Part shown: piece after piece, positions 35,103-45,478 of the stretch
Layout of the letters: each line of letters starts with the position of its first letter
Numbering within the stretch: the stretch's first letter is position 1
DNA from: Phycomyces blakesleeanus NRRL 1555(-)
Lineage: Eukaryota; Mucoromycota; Mucoromycetes; Mucorales; Phycomycetaceae
Assembly (NCBI RefSeq): GCF_001638985.1
Contig: NW_017265135.1
Coordinates: 921,223 to 985,222, forward strand
DNA length: 64,000 nucleotides
Reading direction: 5' to 3'
The notes under the pieces: generated by a model
The model's input: only the letters and a program-made list of their open reading frames with translations
Databases searched by the model: none
Told to the model about the DNA's origin: nothing
Position numbers and translations under genes: made by a program

Positions 35103-35361
35103 TGCTTAATAATTATTAAAATAATATTATTTTTTAAACAGTAAAGAAGATAAATATATATTCAGGTACAGTTTATTTCATTCAATTTAAGTTTATTATT
35201 GTATTTTTTTATGCTACTCGGTGCTCTATGACCAATAGAATCGTTTTAAAAAAATTGCAATGCTTATTCTACAAAAAAAATCCTGCACTACAAATTTGGG
35301 TTTTCTGTCCACCGAATTTTATATCCTATCACGTATGGGAATTGGGCATTTTTTTGCAGCG

Positions 35362-36538
35362 ATATAGTTTATTTTTATAGACTTTCCTATTTTAATATCA
35401 GAGTCTACATCGTAGATAGAAGTCCTTAAATCAGGTATCCAATTGGTAATCCCTTTTAACATATCTCCTTAATGTTATACTGATTGGTTCCCATTTTTGT
35501 CAACCATGTCATATTATATCTCTTTCTATAAATGTAAAACCAATATATTCGAACAAAATGTTTCAGTTTTATATTTTCTTTTAAAAATTTTATATATATA
35601 CAGAATATCTGCAAAATAAAACCCCATTTATCTATGTCTTTATATATTTACAATTCTATAACCACAATAGCATTTACAAAAATTACAAAAGTCAAAGTAA
35701 TAAAAGCATATAATTAAACTTCTTTTTATAGTCTTTAAAATATAATCGGTCTAATATTAATATCAAAGTAAAAGTTTTTTTTTATTGGTTGGCGACATGG
35801 CAAGACACTGATCAAAATAAATGTTGGAAGGCATAGCATATGCTATATCCAATTGAATTGGCCTAATTAAATTGTCGCCCCCAAAAATAAAAAACCCTGT
35901 GGAGTTGAAATATTATCAAAATTAGAGAAGTTTGTGGAGTCACTTTTTCAAAGAAAATTTCCTTTTAAAATCAAACTCAGTGATTTAAATAAGAAAATAA
36001 TATAACAATACAAAAATAATTTTGAAAAAGTTTTTGAAATTTTCAGATTTTCTGAAAAAGTGAGAGAACTTTTTCAACCTCTAATATCTTTCTATTTTTT
36101 ATTCTAAGCTAACGTTATGAAAATAGTAGAAATATATGAAACAATATAAAGTTTTGAATATAAATCAGCAACAATATAGACAAGATCATTTTACTCATTT
36201 TTATTCACGTTTATCAACTTATCTATTTAATAAAAATTATCTAAGCAAAGCTAGCTATAGAAGCCTTAATGAGAAATTTAATATAAGGCTATTTTATCAT
36301 CAAAAGAAAAAAATTTTCTAGTTGAATTTATTGAATGTTGTATTTGGAAGTTTAGTAAATATAAAATACAATGAGTAAATTAAGTAATAAGCAACCCATT
36401 TATAAATTTGTTAAAAAAGTTTAAATGCTTGGAAGAGTTACCCTATTTGGCCTTGTGCTCTGCACAACTTTGAAAAAGTTATTCCACGAACTTCTCTTTT
36501 CCCTTTGATTCAACCGAAGTTTCTCAAGGGAAAATCAT
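35362..36538. other. H-internal non-coding stretch
   Basis: AT-rich with no convincing gene. Short palindromes occur near 35838-35868 (TAGCATATGCTA and CCAATTGAATTGG). A 61-codon frame at 36136-36321 has no recognisable features. Confidence 0.4.
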
Positions 36539-37031
36539 ATAATTTTTATAGTACAATATATTGTTTTGTGAAGGAGAGGTCAATTGACAATGCTTGTGTG
36601 AGCACAACACAATCCTGGGCAGCTTCAACTCTTAGTCTTGAAGCAGCAGCTAAATAGAAAAATAAATATAGTAGAAAAAATGATTAGAATTTTTGCTGAA
36701 TATTAATCAATTACACTATATTTATTTACCTCGACTACTCTCTGCATGATATTGGGCAGCACAGGAGAGAGCAATGATTTCTGCTATAGTGAGCACCACA
36801 CAACTCTGAACAGCTTCAACTCTTGGTTTCGATGTCATAGCTAAATGCAGAAATATATAGAGTAAAAACAATTATTAGGATTTTTGCTGAATATTAATCA
36901 ATTATACTTTATTGATTTTCCTCAACTACTCTCTGCAGGATATTGGGCAACATGGGAGAGAGCATTAATTTAAGTCACAGTAATTACCACAGGATTCTGA
37001 ACAGCTTCAACCCTTGGTCTCAAAGCACCAG
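36539..37031 (-). pseudogene. Three tandem 111-bp exons separated by 80-bp introns
   Basis: Minus-strand blocks 37031-36921, 36840-36730 and 36649-36539 are each 111 nt and align with one another. They encode variants of A.TS.PRVEAVQ.CVVLT...I.ALS.AAQY.AESSR. The 80-bp spacers carry a TTTAG acceptor before each block, and a GTAAAT donor is intact after the middle one. The first block has TAA and TGA stops and a lost donor (GAAAAT); the third ends in TAA. All blocks start with CT, completing a split GCT codon, so exons are phase-symmetric. Unit length is 191 bp. This looks like a decayed repeat-protein gene built by exon duplication. Family unknown. Confidence 0.6.
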
Positions 37032-37121
37032 CTAAATAAACATATAAATGCAGATGAAAGCAAATAAGTTAGAAACTATTGACACAGTGTGTATTCTTTT
37101 GGTTCTGCTCAGACCACGAAT

Positions 37122-37194
37122 ATTCTGCAAAGAAGTATGACACTCTTTGCAGAATTTCCTTCGATCCCCTTGCACAAGGCATATCTTTGTGCAA
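37122..37194. repeat. Two adjacent hairpins
   Basis: ATTCTGCAAAGA (37122-37133) pairs perfectly with 37144-37155 across 10 nt. TTGCACAA (37170-37177) pairs with 37187-37194 across 9 nt. They may be an RNA structure or subterminal palindromes of element H. Confidence 0.6.
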
Positions 37195-37199
37195 TATAT

Positions 37200-38327
37200 T
37201 TCATCATTGATACTGCTTTAATATAGCTTTATAACAAATTAGTATAGATTTTTCACATATAAAAGTCTTCAAATGAAGCAATAATAAAACAGAATCCTTA
37301 TCTATCTTTATTTTATTGATCAAATCCGTTATTTTACTTTCTGTTTATATATTTATTTCATTGTCACTGACTTAAAACAACTATTTGTGATAGTTATAAG
37401 CATACTTCTTGTTATATTCATTCTTTCTATACACATTTTACTACATTTACTTACTGTTGGATAGATCTGAGCATTATCACAGTAATTCATCTCTATCTCT
37501 CTATATATTTGCCTTCTGAATTCATTGACAACTCTATTTTTATTTATTATTTTTCTGACAATGTTGTATCACATCAACTCAACACTTGTCACTATGCAAG
37601 GCGATCTGATGAATAAAAGTAATCTGTTTTAATGTTACTTCTAATTCTCTCTGCGTGATATTCTTCTTGAGCAGAGATATTATTGCTGGTTCTCTTTTGA
37701 GGGATCAAGAGAGTCCAGTTTTTTTTGTTCATAGGATAGAGCTTACTGTTGATCCATTTATGAGTAGACAGCTTACATACAGCACAGACGTTTTGAGTTG
37801 GAAACATTTTTTTCTTTTTCTTTTTAAATTGCATATATAAAGAAAAAAGATAAATGAGTTGCAGTTTTCAAAGATATGAGAGAAAGATAGGGTAGTTGTT
37901 TGTAATAAATATGTTTTTCTTTGATTTGAATTGATAGGCTTTTATAGCATTTCTGTTTTTTATTTTTTAACTCAAATAAAGAAATAAAGACATCTTGTCA
38001 TAATTTAAAATAGATTTGAATCATATGTAAATCAATAACGTGCTGAATTAATAAGATAATTAGAATAAACTCAAGAGAATATCTTCTTCAAGTAATATTG
38101 AATAATAGAGTAAAATCCATATGTCAAGACGCAGTAAGATGTCTTCTTCAAGTAATAGTAGCTAAATCAAGTAGAATATAACTGTAAAAGTTTATTAGAG
38201 TGTCTTGTTAAAGTAATGAAAGTAAGATGACAAAAAGAACAGTCAGTTGTCAAAGTAGTGTGAGTTAACCTTTTGAAATTACTATGTATATCAAATTACA
38301 AATGCTGCAGAAAGTGCATGGTTCAAT
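37200..38327. other. H-internal AT-rich stretch, no gene seen
   Basis: Frames here are short and low complexity. Around 38060-38240 a loose repeat of AAGTAATA/TCTTCTTCAAGTAATA words recurs. No tRNA, TIR or protein family signal is visible. Confidence 0.4.
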
Positions 38328-38606
38328 ATGACTTCTTGGAGTAACACTATATATAAAGTCTTGAATATCCAATTGTCAATGAACAATCATATGTTTCATT
38401 TTACTTTATTAGTTATTCTTATAAAATGTAATATATATCATGGAAAAAAAAGTGGTCTTTTTGGTGGTCTTTTAGGTAGTATTTTAGGTGGTCTTTTAGG
38501 TGGTATTTTAGGTGGTCTTTTGGGTGGCAGTTTTGGTAAAACCAGCAAAAAGACTACCCCTATTTTTGGAAATATAATTAGATCTCCATTGACCAACGGA
38601 TGTTAG
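38328..38606 (+). CDS. Small glycine-zipper-like peptide ORF
   Basis: A 92-codon frame. A hydrophobic segment (MFHFTLLVILI, about residues 22-32) precedes a repeat, GLFGGLLGSILGGLLGGILGG, continuing to GGSFGK and a basic tail. The DNA underlying it is a GGTGGTCTTTTAGGTAGTATTTTA-type minisatellite (38453-38535), so the protein may be a by-product of repeat expansion. If translated, it would be membrane-active or self-associating by its Gly spacing. No TATA or neighbouring gene supports expression. It could be spurious. Confidence 0.25.
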   Translation: MTSWSNTIYKVLNIQLSMNNHMFHFTLLVILIKCNIYHGKKSGLFGGLLGSILGGLLGGILGGLLGGSFGKTSKKTTPIFGNIIRSPLTNGC

Positions 38607-38779
38607 ATTCTATTCAAAAACCAATATTTTAGTTTATATATTATTTTCTCTTATTATATTGGTAGAAATAGCATAAAAAGAGTTTTCTATTGTTAGCAAT
38701 AAGAGATATTTCTTTTTATATGGGCACTCAGGAAATACTTTGATCATATTATTATTTTTAATTGAATAATTGAGACTTT

Positions 38780-39250
38780 ATTACAGTATAGAAATTGATA
38801 TTATTGGTTATTTCAACAAAAGCATTATTTCAATTAACCCCCATTTATATATATTCTGTTTCATTTAGAGCTTTAATTAGGCAAAAAGATTTTATTTCAT
38901 AGAAGATTGATATTTAAAAATGTTTTTATTGGTTGTTATAATAATAAAAGTCTTCTCTAAATATCATTAGCTAAATATCATTCAGATTATTTCATATCTT
39001 CATATATAATACATAATTCATTGAACTTACCAAACATAAACTTATCAGAAGGTTGTTGTTTCATATGGTTTTTCTATGTATGACTGACTTTTCGAAGAGA
39101 TGTCCAGATTTTGTGACATCTGGTAAGGCCAACATCACTTCATTTGAGAGAGCATATATGTTTGGTACATATCAAGTCCTTCTCATTTTGAGAGATAGGC
39201 ATCCTATCTGGATTTGCTCCTAAAGCTTATACAAAAAGACTTCCAGTCAT
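38780..39250 (-). pseudogene. Family-2 companion-gene remnant in element H
   Basis: The reverse complement aligns with 27100-27540 of element F. Shared blocks include CACCAGATGTCA(T/C)AAAA, (T/G)CTGG(G/A)CATC and GTAAGTTTAT/ATAAGTTTAT, then ACCAATAAAAACATTTTTAA. No long open frame remains. It is evidence that H derives from an F-like element that lost its transposase. Confidence 0.55.
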
Positions 39251-40123
39251 TTTATCACATACAAGACATGTGCAAGGGTTAATAATTGCTTTGTTTTTTT
39301 CTTGTTAAGTTAAGCCTTAAAATTCTTACTCATTATGCTAAAGTTATATTTTAAAGTTATAGTTTTAATACAGACAATGGTCCTGGAATTGGGACAGCAA
39401 GAGCCTGTAGTGCTGTATATTAGTTTATATGTCTTTTTTTGTTTTATTATTTCTTATATTACAGTCTGAGGTTGGCCCCTCCCATGTGCGTCCATTTGTG
39501 ACATTACATAGTTTGGTAATCTTCAGTTATAGAATCACTTGTTTCTTTTGTAGTGCTTCTTTGATTTTCTGCAAAATATGAAGCGTCTCTTGCGTATCTT
39601 TAAGTTACTGGATGATTTTTGTACCTGTATTATTCATAATGGTGATAATAAAACCAGATGTAAGGGTTAGTTATGAAGAAAGGGAAAAGAAAGAGAAAAA
39701 TTCACAAGTCATTATTAGTGTCATATATTTTCTACAAATGTATTGGTTGGTTCTTGATATGAAATATCAATATAGTAATTTTATAATGATGACATATGGT
39801 TCATCATTTTTTTTTAGTGTGCCTTTGAATTGTCTTTACAAATTTTATTCAAGTAACAAAAGCTTAGATATTTTTTTCCTTTTTATGTCTGACATCAAAT
39901 ATTTCTCAACTGCTCTATATACTTACCATAAATGTAATATCTATAGTTAAAATAGATATTTGTCTCTTCTGAGATCTAAATTTTGGTAGTTCACTTGCTT
40001 TTTATAACCAATTCAAAGAACAGAGATTTTCTTGTTTCAACTTAGATTTTTGATGATTTTTTGATTATTATAGGCCAGAGATGAAGTCACAAATTTGAAA
40101 AAGTCTACCTTTTTCCCATAGTA
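39251..40123. other. Right subterminal region of element H
   Basis: No gene is supported; a 112-codon frame at 39612-39950 is AT-rich and featureless. The last ~120 bp is the TIR and subterminal sequence shared with 16453-16590 and 28390-28510. Confidence 0.45.
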
Positions 40124-42073
40124 ATATAATATTGATGATCTTTGCTTTTAAATTAAAAAGTAGTAATAGCCAACATGTTTTTCTTTCTGTTGTTGTTAAT
40201 TAATCCAAATCCAGATATCAGACTGCAGCACAATTGTAACATACAAATGAATTATTATTATTATTTTATTTTTATTTATTATTTATATTGAATAGCTTTT
40301 GGTGATAGCTAAAATGATATATACATATATTTTCTTTATTCTTTAGATCAATATATTGTTATTACAATTACTATACAATTAAAAATGATCTGATTTTTAT
40401 TTATTTATGTCTCAAAATCTGATATATGATATATAATATATAAGTATAATAATAATTCTTGATAGTAATATAAATATACTCAAAGAGTTTTGAACAATCA
40501 CAGAGTTAATAGTATAGGTATTCCATTTTTTTACTGCATAAGATTATATTGTTTTTATCTACATGACAATTAAACATTTACCTATATAATGAGATGTTAC
40601 ATTGGAAATAAATAACTCAATCAATACTTTTTTTTATATATATAACAGAATATGTTTAATAATTTTAAAACAGTGTATATACTTTATATATCAATGATAT
40701 TATGTAATAGAAGATATCACTTTATCATATGACTTAGTAACTCTCTTATTTTTTATATCATGTGACTTAGTAACTTGCTAGTATTTTATATAAAAAAAAA
40801 GCTTTACGCTGATTGGCTCACTATATCATATGATATACAGAGCCAGTTGATTTTAATAATATGTATGATGATGATGATGATGATAGATATATTAATGTTT
40901 TCATTAAATGTCTCAATTATAGTAATATTGTCTATAAAACATAATAACTTTTGTTAATATGACGCAAAGTAAATAAGATAATAGTTTGCTTACCAGACAG
41001 TTCAGAAAACAGAAGAGTTAGCAAACAGAAAATACAATGACATTTTCTATAAAATATAATTCTTTTATTACAATGAAATAAAGAGTATCAGACTATTTTT
41101 TGCTAACTAATTATTTAATACAGCAGAAGATGTGGCATACAGAAAATAGAGATATTATCTATAGAATAATTTCTTTTCACTAGAATTACATACAAAGAAA
41201 TAGAATGACTATTTACTAACTTGTCTGTCTGTAGAGAATAAGAGTTGGTGTATAAACAAAAAAAGAGGACTGAGAAAAAGATCAGTGATTATAGAGTATA
41301 TGTTATATATAAGAATAATAATAAATATATGTTGTATCTTGAAGATGTATGTTGATTTTTTATACAATATATCATTTTATAAACACTCCCAAGATATATG
41401 TCTTTGTTAATGGGCCAGAAAAATCTAAGCAGAATAATTAATATATTTATTGTGAATAGATATTCAAGTATATTTTTATTATCTTTTTATTATTATTTTT
41501 GAGGCAGTTAAGAAGAACTTTGTGTCTTAAAGCATAGAGTATTATGCTAGAATAAAAGCAACAAAATGATTAGATCTTGAAACTTAGATGTGAGTTGATG
41601 CTTCTTATGTCAGACATTAAGAAAGAAGTAAAGAAGAAGAAGGAAAAAAAATGGGGGAAAATTCAAAATTATAATTTTATGACTGTTGACTCTGAGAAAC
41701 TGATAGAATCAATTTAGCAAATTGAAAATCATTCAACACATCCCAATTGAGACAAGACATTATATACTAAGCCATAATCTCTCACATCTTTGTAATGGAT
41801 GTAAGCTATTACAAATGCCTTTCCAAGTCAACTTATAAAGAAAAGTATAATATAGAGATCAAAATGCTATAAAGAGCATTATCAGAAAAATAATCTTTGG
41901 TATCTTACTTTCCATCTTTACATATGTTTTGATTTATTTTATTTTATTTATTATTTTAAAGAAACCCGACTCCAACTATTAAAGTATTTACATTGTTTCA
42001 ATTTCTTCCTTTAGCACAGAATATCTAAATTCATGTCTTCTAATATGCAGCAAACCAAAAAAAAACAAACAAG
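40124..42073. other. AT-rich spacer with GAT microsatellite
   Basis: Very AT-rich. ATGATGATGATGATGATGAT occurs at 40865-40884. Direct repeats of TTTTATATCATGTGACTTAGTAACT-like sequence lie at ~40725-40775. CACTAGAATTACATAC at 41178 resembles element A's left terminus and may be the left end of element D. No gene is seen. Confidence 0.4.
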
Positions 42074-42366
42074 ATGACTACAAAAAAGTCTGCTAAACAA
42101 ACTGCTGGGACAGCAGCAAGCACAAGTCAATAGGAAATTCTTCTCAGCTTGACAGTTAGTGCAGAGCTGGATGATACTGTTCTGTTCACTTTGTCTACCA
42201 TAAGCATACAACTGAATGAATCCCATTCACTTCTGGAGAAGGTCTACCACAACATGGAAGCAACCAATGGCCAGAATAACAATTTGAACCATAGTCCCAT
42301 TAGTCAGACTCTTACTACAGAAGAATATATAAAGTACCACCTTTCAACAGTGTTGTATCCAACATA
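42074..42366 (+). pseudogene. Companion-gene remnant of element D
   Basis: Starts MTTKKSAKQTAGTAASTSQ, with TAG at 42131. It continues EILLSLTVSAELDDTVLFTL...LNESHSLLEKVYHNMEAT, a helical segment, to a stop at 42364. Position and basic start match the first exons of the B and C companions, although sequence similarity is weak. The remaining exons are absent. Confidence 0.4.
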
Positions 42367-42739
42367 ATTGTAGATTCAAATAGAGCACACAGACAATAAG
42401 ACAAAGACATATTGAATAAGCGACCAGTATCAATTATACATTATTTCTCACACTATCATTAAATAAAGAATATACCAATAACAATATCACACACCTTATT
42501 CAACATCACTAATCACTCAAACAAGAGCGTGGGTAATAACTTAACAATATATTATCTATGATATAAGAAAACAGAAATCACATGATATACTCATATCATT
42601 ATTCTAAATACACACGCAATGTCTATATAAACTCACATAGCAAATAGCAATAGAAGATCATCTCTCTTTTTATTAATAAACAAAGTATCACTGTACTTCT
42701 TCTCTGTACTTTGTTTTTCTTTCTTTTTTAAAAAATATA

Positions 42740-44179
42740 GCACACTGACAGCATTTGGGAAGTCATGTATAGGAATTCGCATGTCAATATACAGCTGCTT
42801 CAAATCATTTACCAAGGGCTCCAAGTAACCATTGATCTTGTTAGTTTTTGGCTGCTTTGGACCAAGCATAAAACCAACAAGGATAATGTTCTCTGACTTG
42901 AATCTTTTATCACAGAGCAAGTTGTTGATGGCCAGATAGATAGCACCAGATGAGTGAGTGACACCATCAAAGAGCTGGAACCAGTCAATGTTAAGTGTTA
43001 ACATTAGTGAGCATGGGTCCGACATAAATAATACAACATCCTTGTTCTTCAACTCTTCTATATTGCACCATCATAGACATTGTACAGAGTATCTACTCTC
43101 TTTAACTTCTTATTTCATTGATGAATCTTGGCTTCCAAACTAGGGCGACAGAAGAAAACCCTCAATGTATTTTTAATGGATTGATAGACATATTCACACT
43201 TTGCAACCAAGGCACCAGAAGATATGGATTTTGTCAAATTACAGCTGCATGCAAACCTGGCACCAAGTTTTGAGGAAACACATTGAGGAGGAGCAGATAC
43301 ATTATCCTGATATGCTGTATGACAGTCTTGACATACCACAAATTTCTTGATGCCTTTTGTAATAACAGAAAATCTTGTCATTTTTTGTAAACCAGCAAGA
43401 CTGATTGGTAATTGAAAATCTTGGTTGTAGACTCTCAGCAAATTGTTAATAAACTCAATTTAGACAGCAGCACTCTTATCAACAACACGACATGAAGCAA
43501 ACAGTACCGTAAAGGTGACTGTAAATTGATAGACTTCATTTTTGGGCATATAATAAGCAGCAGAAAGGTCTGTAAAAAATTAAAAAAAAATTAGCACTTG
43601 ATTTTTCTTTTATTCTCTTTTTCTTTTAGTTTCCTTTATGTATCTCACACTGACCTTCACTGCTGAAGTTCTCAATCTCGATCTCATTAACTTTATCTTC
43701 AGCATTGTCATCAAAATCATTGTCATCTCTGTCATTGTCAAACATTGAGATGACATCCAAAAAAGGTGAGTTGGTCTGACCGTCCATTACTTCTACAGAA
43801 TTGGATTGAGAAGTCAGGATTACTACAAATAAGGAATATAGTAGTTTATTAGTTTTTTTTTCTGCATTCAAATAAAAAAATTCTTACCCTCAGTATCTAC
43901 ATCCATGTTTCTCATTGCGGCTATGTTTCATTAAAAGTTTAAAAATAAAAAACATAAATAAAAAATAAAAAATAAAAAATTAAAATGATTATTATGCAGC
44001 AAACAAAAAACCAACACTGAATATATTATACTATTCTCAAATATTCTGGTACCTTCAACTCTAGCTCTCTTATTACAATGAGTCTCAGTACGCTTTGCAG
44101 TATAAGAAAATTTCTTATGACTGTTGTGACATTTAATGCAGTGACAGTCTAAGGTATGGGTTTGGGTAGAGGGAAACAT
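42740..44179 (-). pseudogene. Family-1 transposase of element D, 3'-truncated
   Basis: The ATG at 44179 opens exon 1 with DCHCIKCHNS and AKRTETHCNKRAR, the N-terminal cluster shared with A. An acidic exon follows (43871-43675). The main exon shows VVDKSAAV, TAG, IEFINNLLRVYNQDFQLPISLAGLQKM, CQDCHTAY, then LTLNIDWFQLFDGVTHSSGAIYLAINNL and GFMLGPKQPKTNKINGYLEPLV. Homology ends abruptly near 42740, before the ACDIPA block, so the catalytic C-terminal half is missing. Additional stops and frameshifts occur near 43050-43120. Confidence 0.75.
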
Positions 44180-44396
44180 ATTGTGTATAGCTTGAATTAT
44201 AAAATAAAAAAGGAAACAAGTACTACAAATACTTTATTTGATATGAATTTTTTATTGTCCATCTAAACCAATAGAATACATCGAAAATACACCCCCAACT
44301 TAAATTAAAAAAACGGCTGAGCCGAAAAAAAAACCTGACATTTCCACTACCTTTCTCATTACTTAAAGCTATAGTATTTTTTTTATTTTTCCAGTG

Positions 44397-45071
44397 TTGT
44401 CTGCGTTGTCTTTCAGCAGAAAGTACTGCAGCCAATCAATCGATCACAACTCATCTTTACCACCATCTGGCTTCATCCAGGATTGTGACTGATTATCATC
44501 TTCATAATAAGAAACAAACTCAATAGCGCTGGGAGTGGACATACTTTTATTATAATAGTTTAATGTAAGATACAGGCGATACAAGAAGATAATTTTTTTA
44601 TAAAAAAAAAGACAAAAAGAATGGAGTTAAAATGAAGGTAGATGAGTATTGATTATTATTTATAGCTTTATAAGAGTAATATATACTGACAAGCTATTTT
44701 GACTAAAATGTTATACCTGTAATAAATGGGTTTGTAAAAAAAGTGGTGTAGATAATTAGATTATGAGATGAAGAGATGTTTGAGCTCAAGAAGAATGATT
44801 TTTATTGATGAGAATTGTTAAGAGTTCTTGTACTGATTGGGAGGACTTTTAGAGACAGAAAATATCATTTGCATACGTATGCTTTGATGATATGCAGATA
44901 CAGATTCAAGCAGGGAGAGATTCTGAAGAGTTATAATTGGATAATATAAACAAATTCGTTTTTATCCACAACAAAACAGACTTCTTTATGTTGATGTATT
45001 TGAATATTAAACATTGACTATGTTTGCTGACAGTGACGGCATTATGAGCATAGCATTACCTAATATGTATT
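44397..45071. other. Spacer between D and R1 LTR, no gene seen
   Basis: No open frame over 70 codons, no tRNA and no terminal-repeat pair was found. Composition is like the surrounding spacers. Confidence 0.4.
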
Positions 45072-45330
45072 TGTCAAGTCTCAATCTGATATTTCTTTTC
45101 TGGCACTTGTAACTAAGTTGCAGAATCAATACCACTGGGGATCGTCAATTTTTAAGAATAGTTTTTTCAATAAGAATAAAGATGCTTTTTATTAATTATA
45201 TTTCTTGACTATTTATACAAAATGATATTTGATTTCTGGCTAAAAGAATAGCTACAATAGTATGTCTTAGATACTTGTTGTCCAGTAATATCTTCTACAA
45301 GTATATTTACTATCTTCAACATCTAAAACA
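45072..45330 (-). repeat. Solo LTR, family R1, copy 2
   Basis: 259 bp, TGTCAAGTCTC...CATCTAAAACA, the inverted counterpart of 4-253. Identity is high at both ends and in the middle (GATCCCCAGTGGTATTGATTCTG). No TSD is evident (GTATT/TATAC). Confidence 0.75.
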
Positions 45331-45478
45331 TATACAAGAGACCAATCAGCATTGTCAAGATCTTTTATTCTAAAAAGTCAACCATTACTGTTTGCTTGCA
45401 ATTCCCAATTTTAAACACCAATGTCAACTCTGACATATTTTGAACTAATTTTGAACTTTTTTTAAAAAAGGTGTGAAC

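Larger units (their letters stand above)
28902..35361 (-). mobile_element. Family-1 CACTA element B, apparently near-intact
   Basis: The TIRs are long and similar: left CACTGCAAAAAAATGGCCGA and right (minus strand) CGCTGCAAAAAAATGCCCAA. Both continue TTCCCATACGTGATAGGAT, about 48 bp in all with 5 mismatches. It holds an intact 978-codon transposase and a convergent companion gene with one frameshift. Flanking triplets TAA and ATA do not match. Length is 6460 bp. The high TIR identity and open transposase suggest it is the youngest CACTA copy here. Confidence 0.88.
28390..40123 (-). mobile_element. Family-2 CACTA element H, internally deleted (contains B)
   Basis: The left end is CACTATGACAAATAGGGG; the right end on the minus strand is TACTATGGGAAAAAGG. 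Both are followed by AATTTGTGAC/ATTTGTGAC and GGCCTATAATAAT, the subterminal sequence of element F. Sequence at about 38780-39250 is the inverted equivalent of F's companion region, but no family-2 transposase is present, so H looks like a deletion derivative. Element B (28902-35361) is nested in it. H's own sequence is about 5.3 kb. I find no clean 3-bp TSD (TAT/ATA). The pairing of these two ends is inferred. Confidence 0.6.
41178..44396 (-). mobile_element. Family-1 CACTA element D, truncated/internally deleted
   Basis: The right end, read on the minus strand, is CACTGGAAAAATAAAA (terminus 44396), like A's right end. The left boundary, CACTAGAATTACATAC, is tentative. It contains the first ~half of a transposase gene (minus) and a companion-gene first exon (plus) in the convergent family-1 layout, with the middle deleted. 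Flanking triplets TTT and TTG give no clean TSD. Confidence 0.5.

Noticed and set aside
36430..37040. CRISPR-like array
   Set aside because: The 191-bp periodicity is due to exon-intron units of diverged sequence, not short identical repeats with unique spacers, and the host is eukaryotic.
39612..39950. 112-codon frame near H's right end
   Set aside because: AT-rich composition, no homology to anything in the window, no splice or promoter context; treated as chance.
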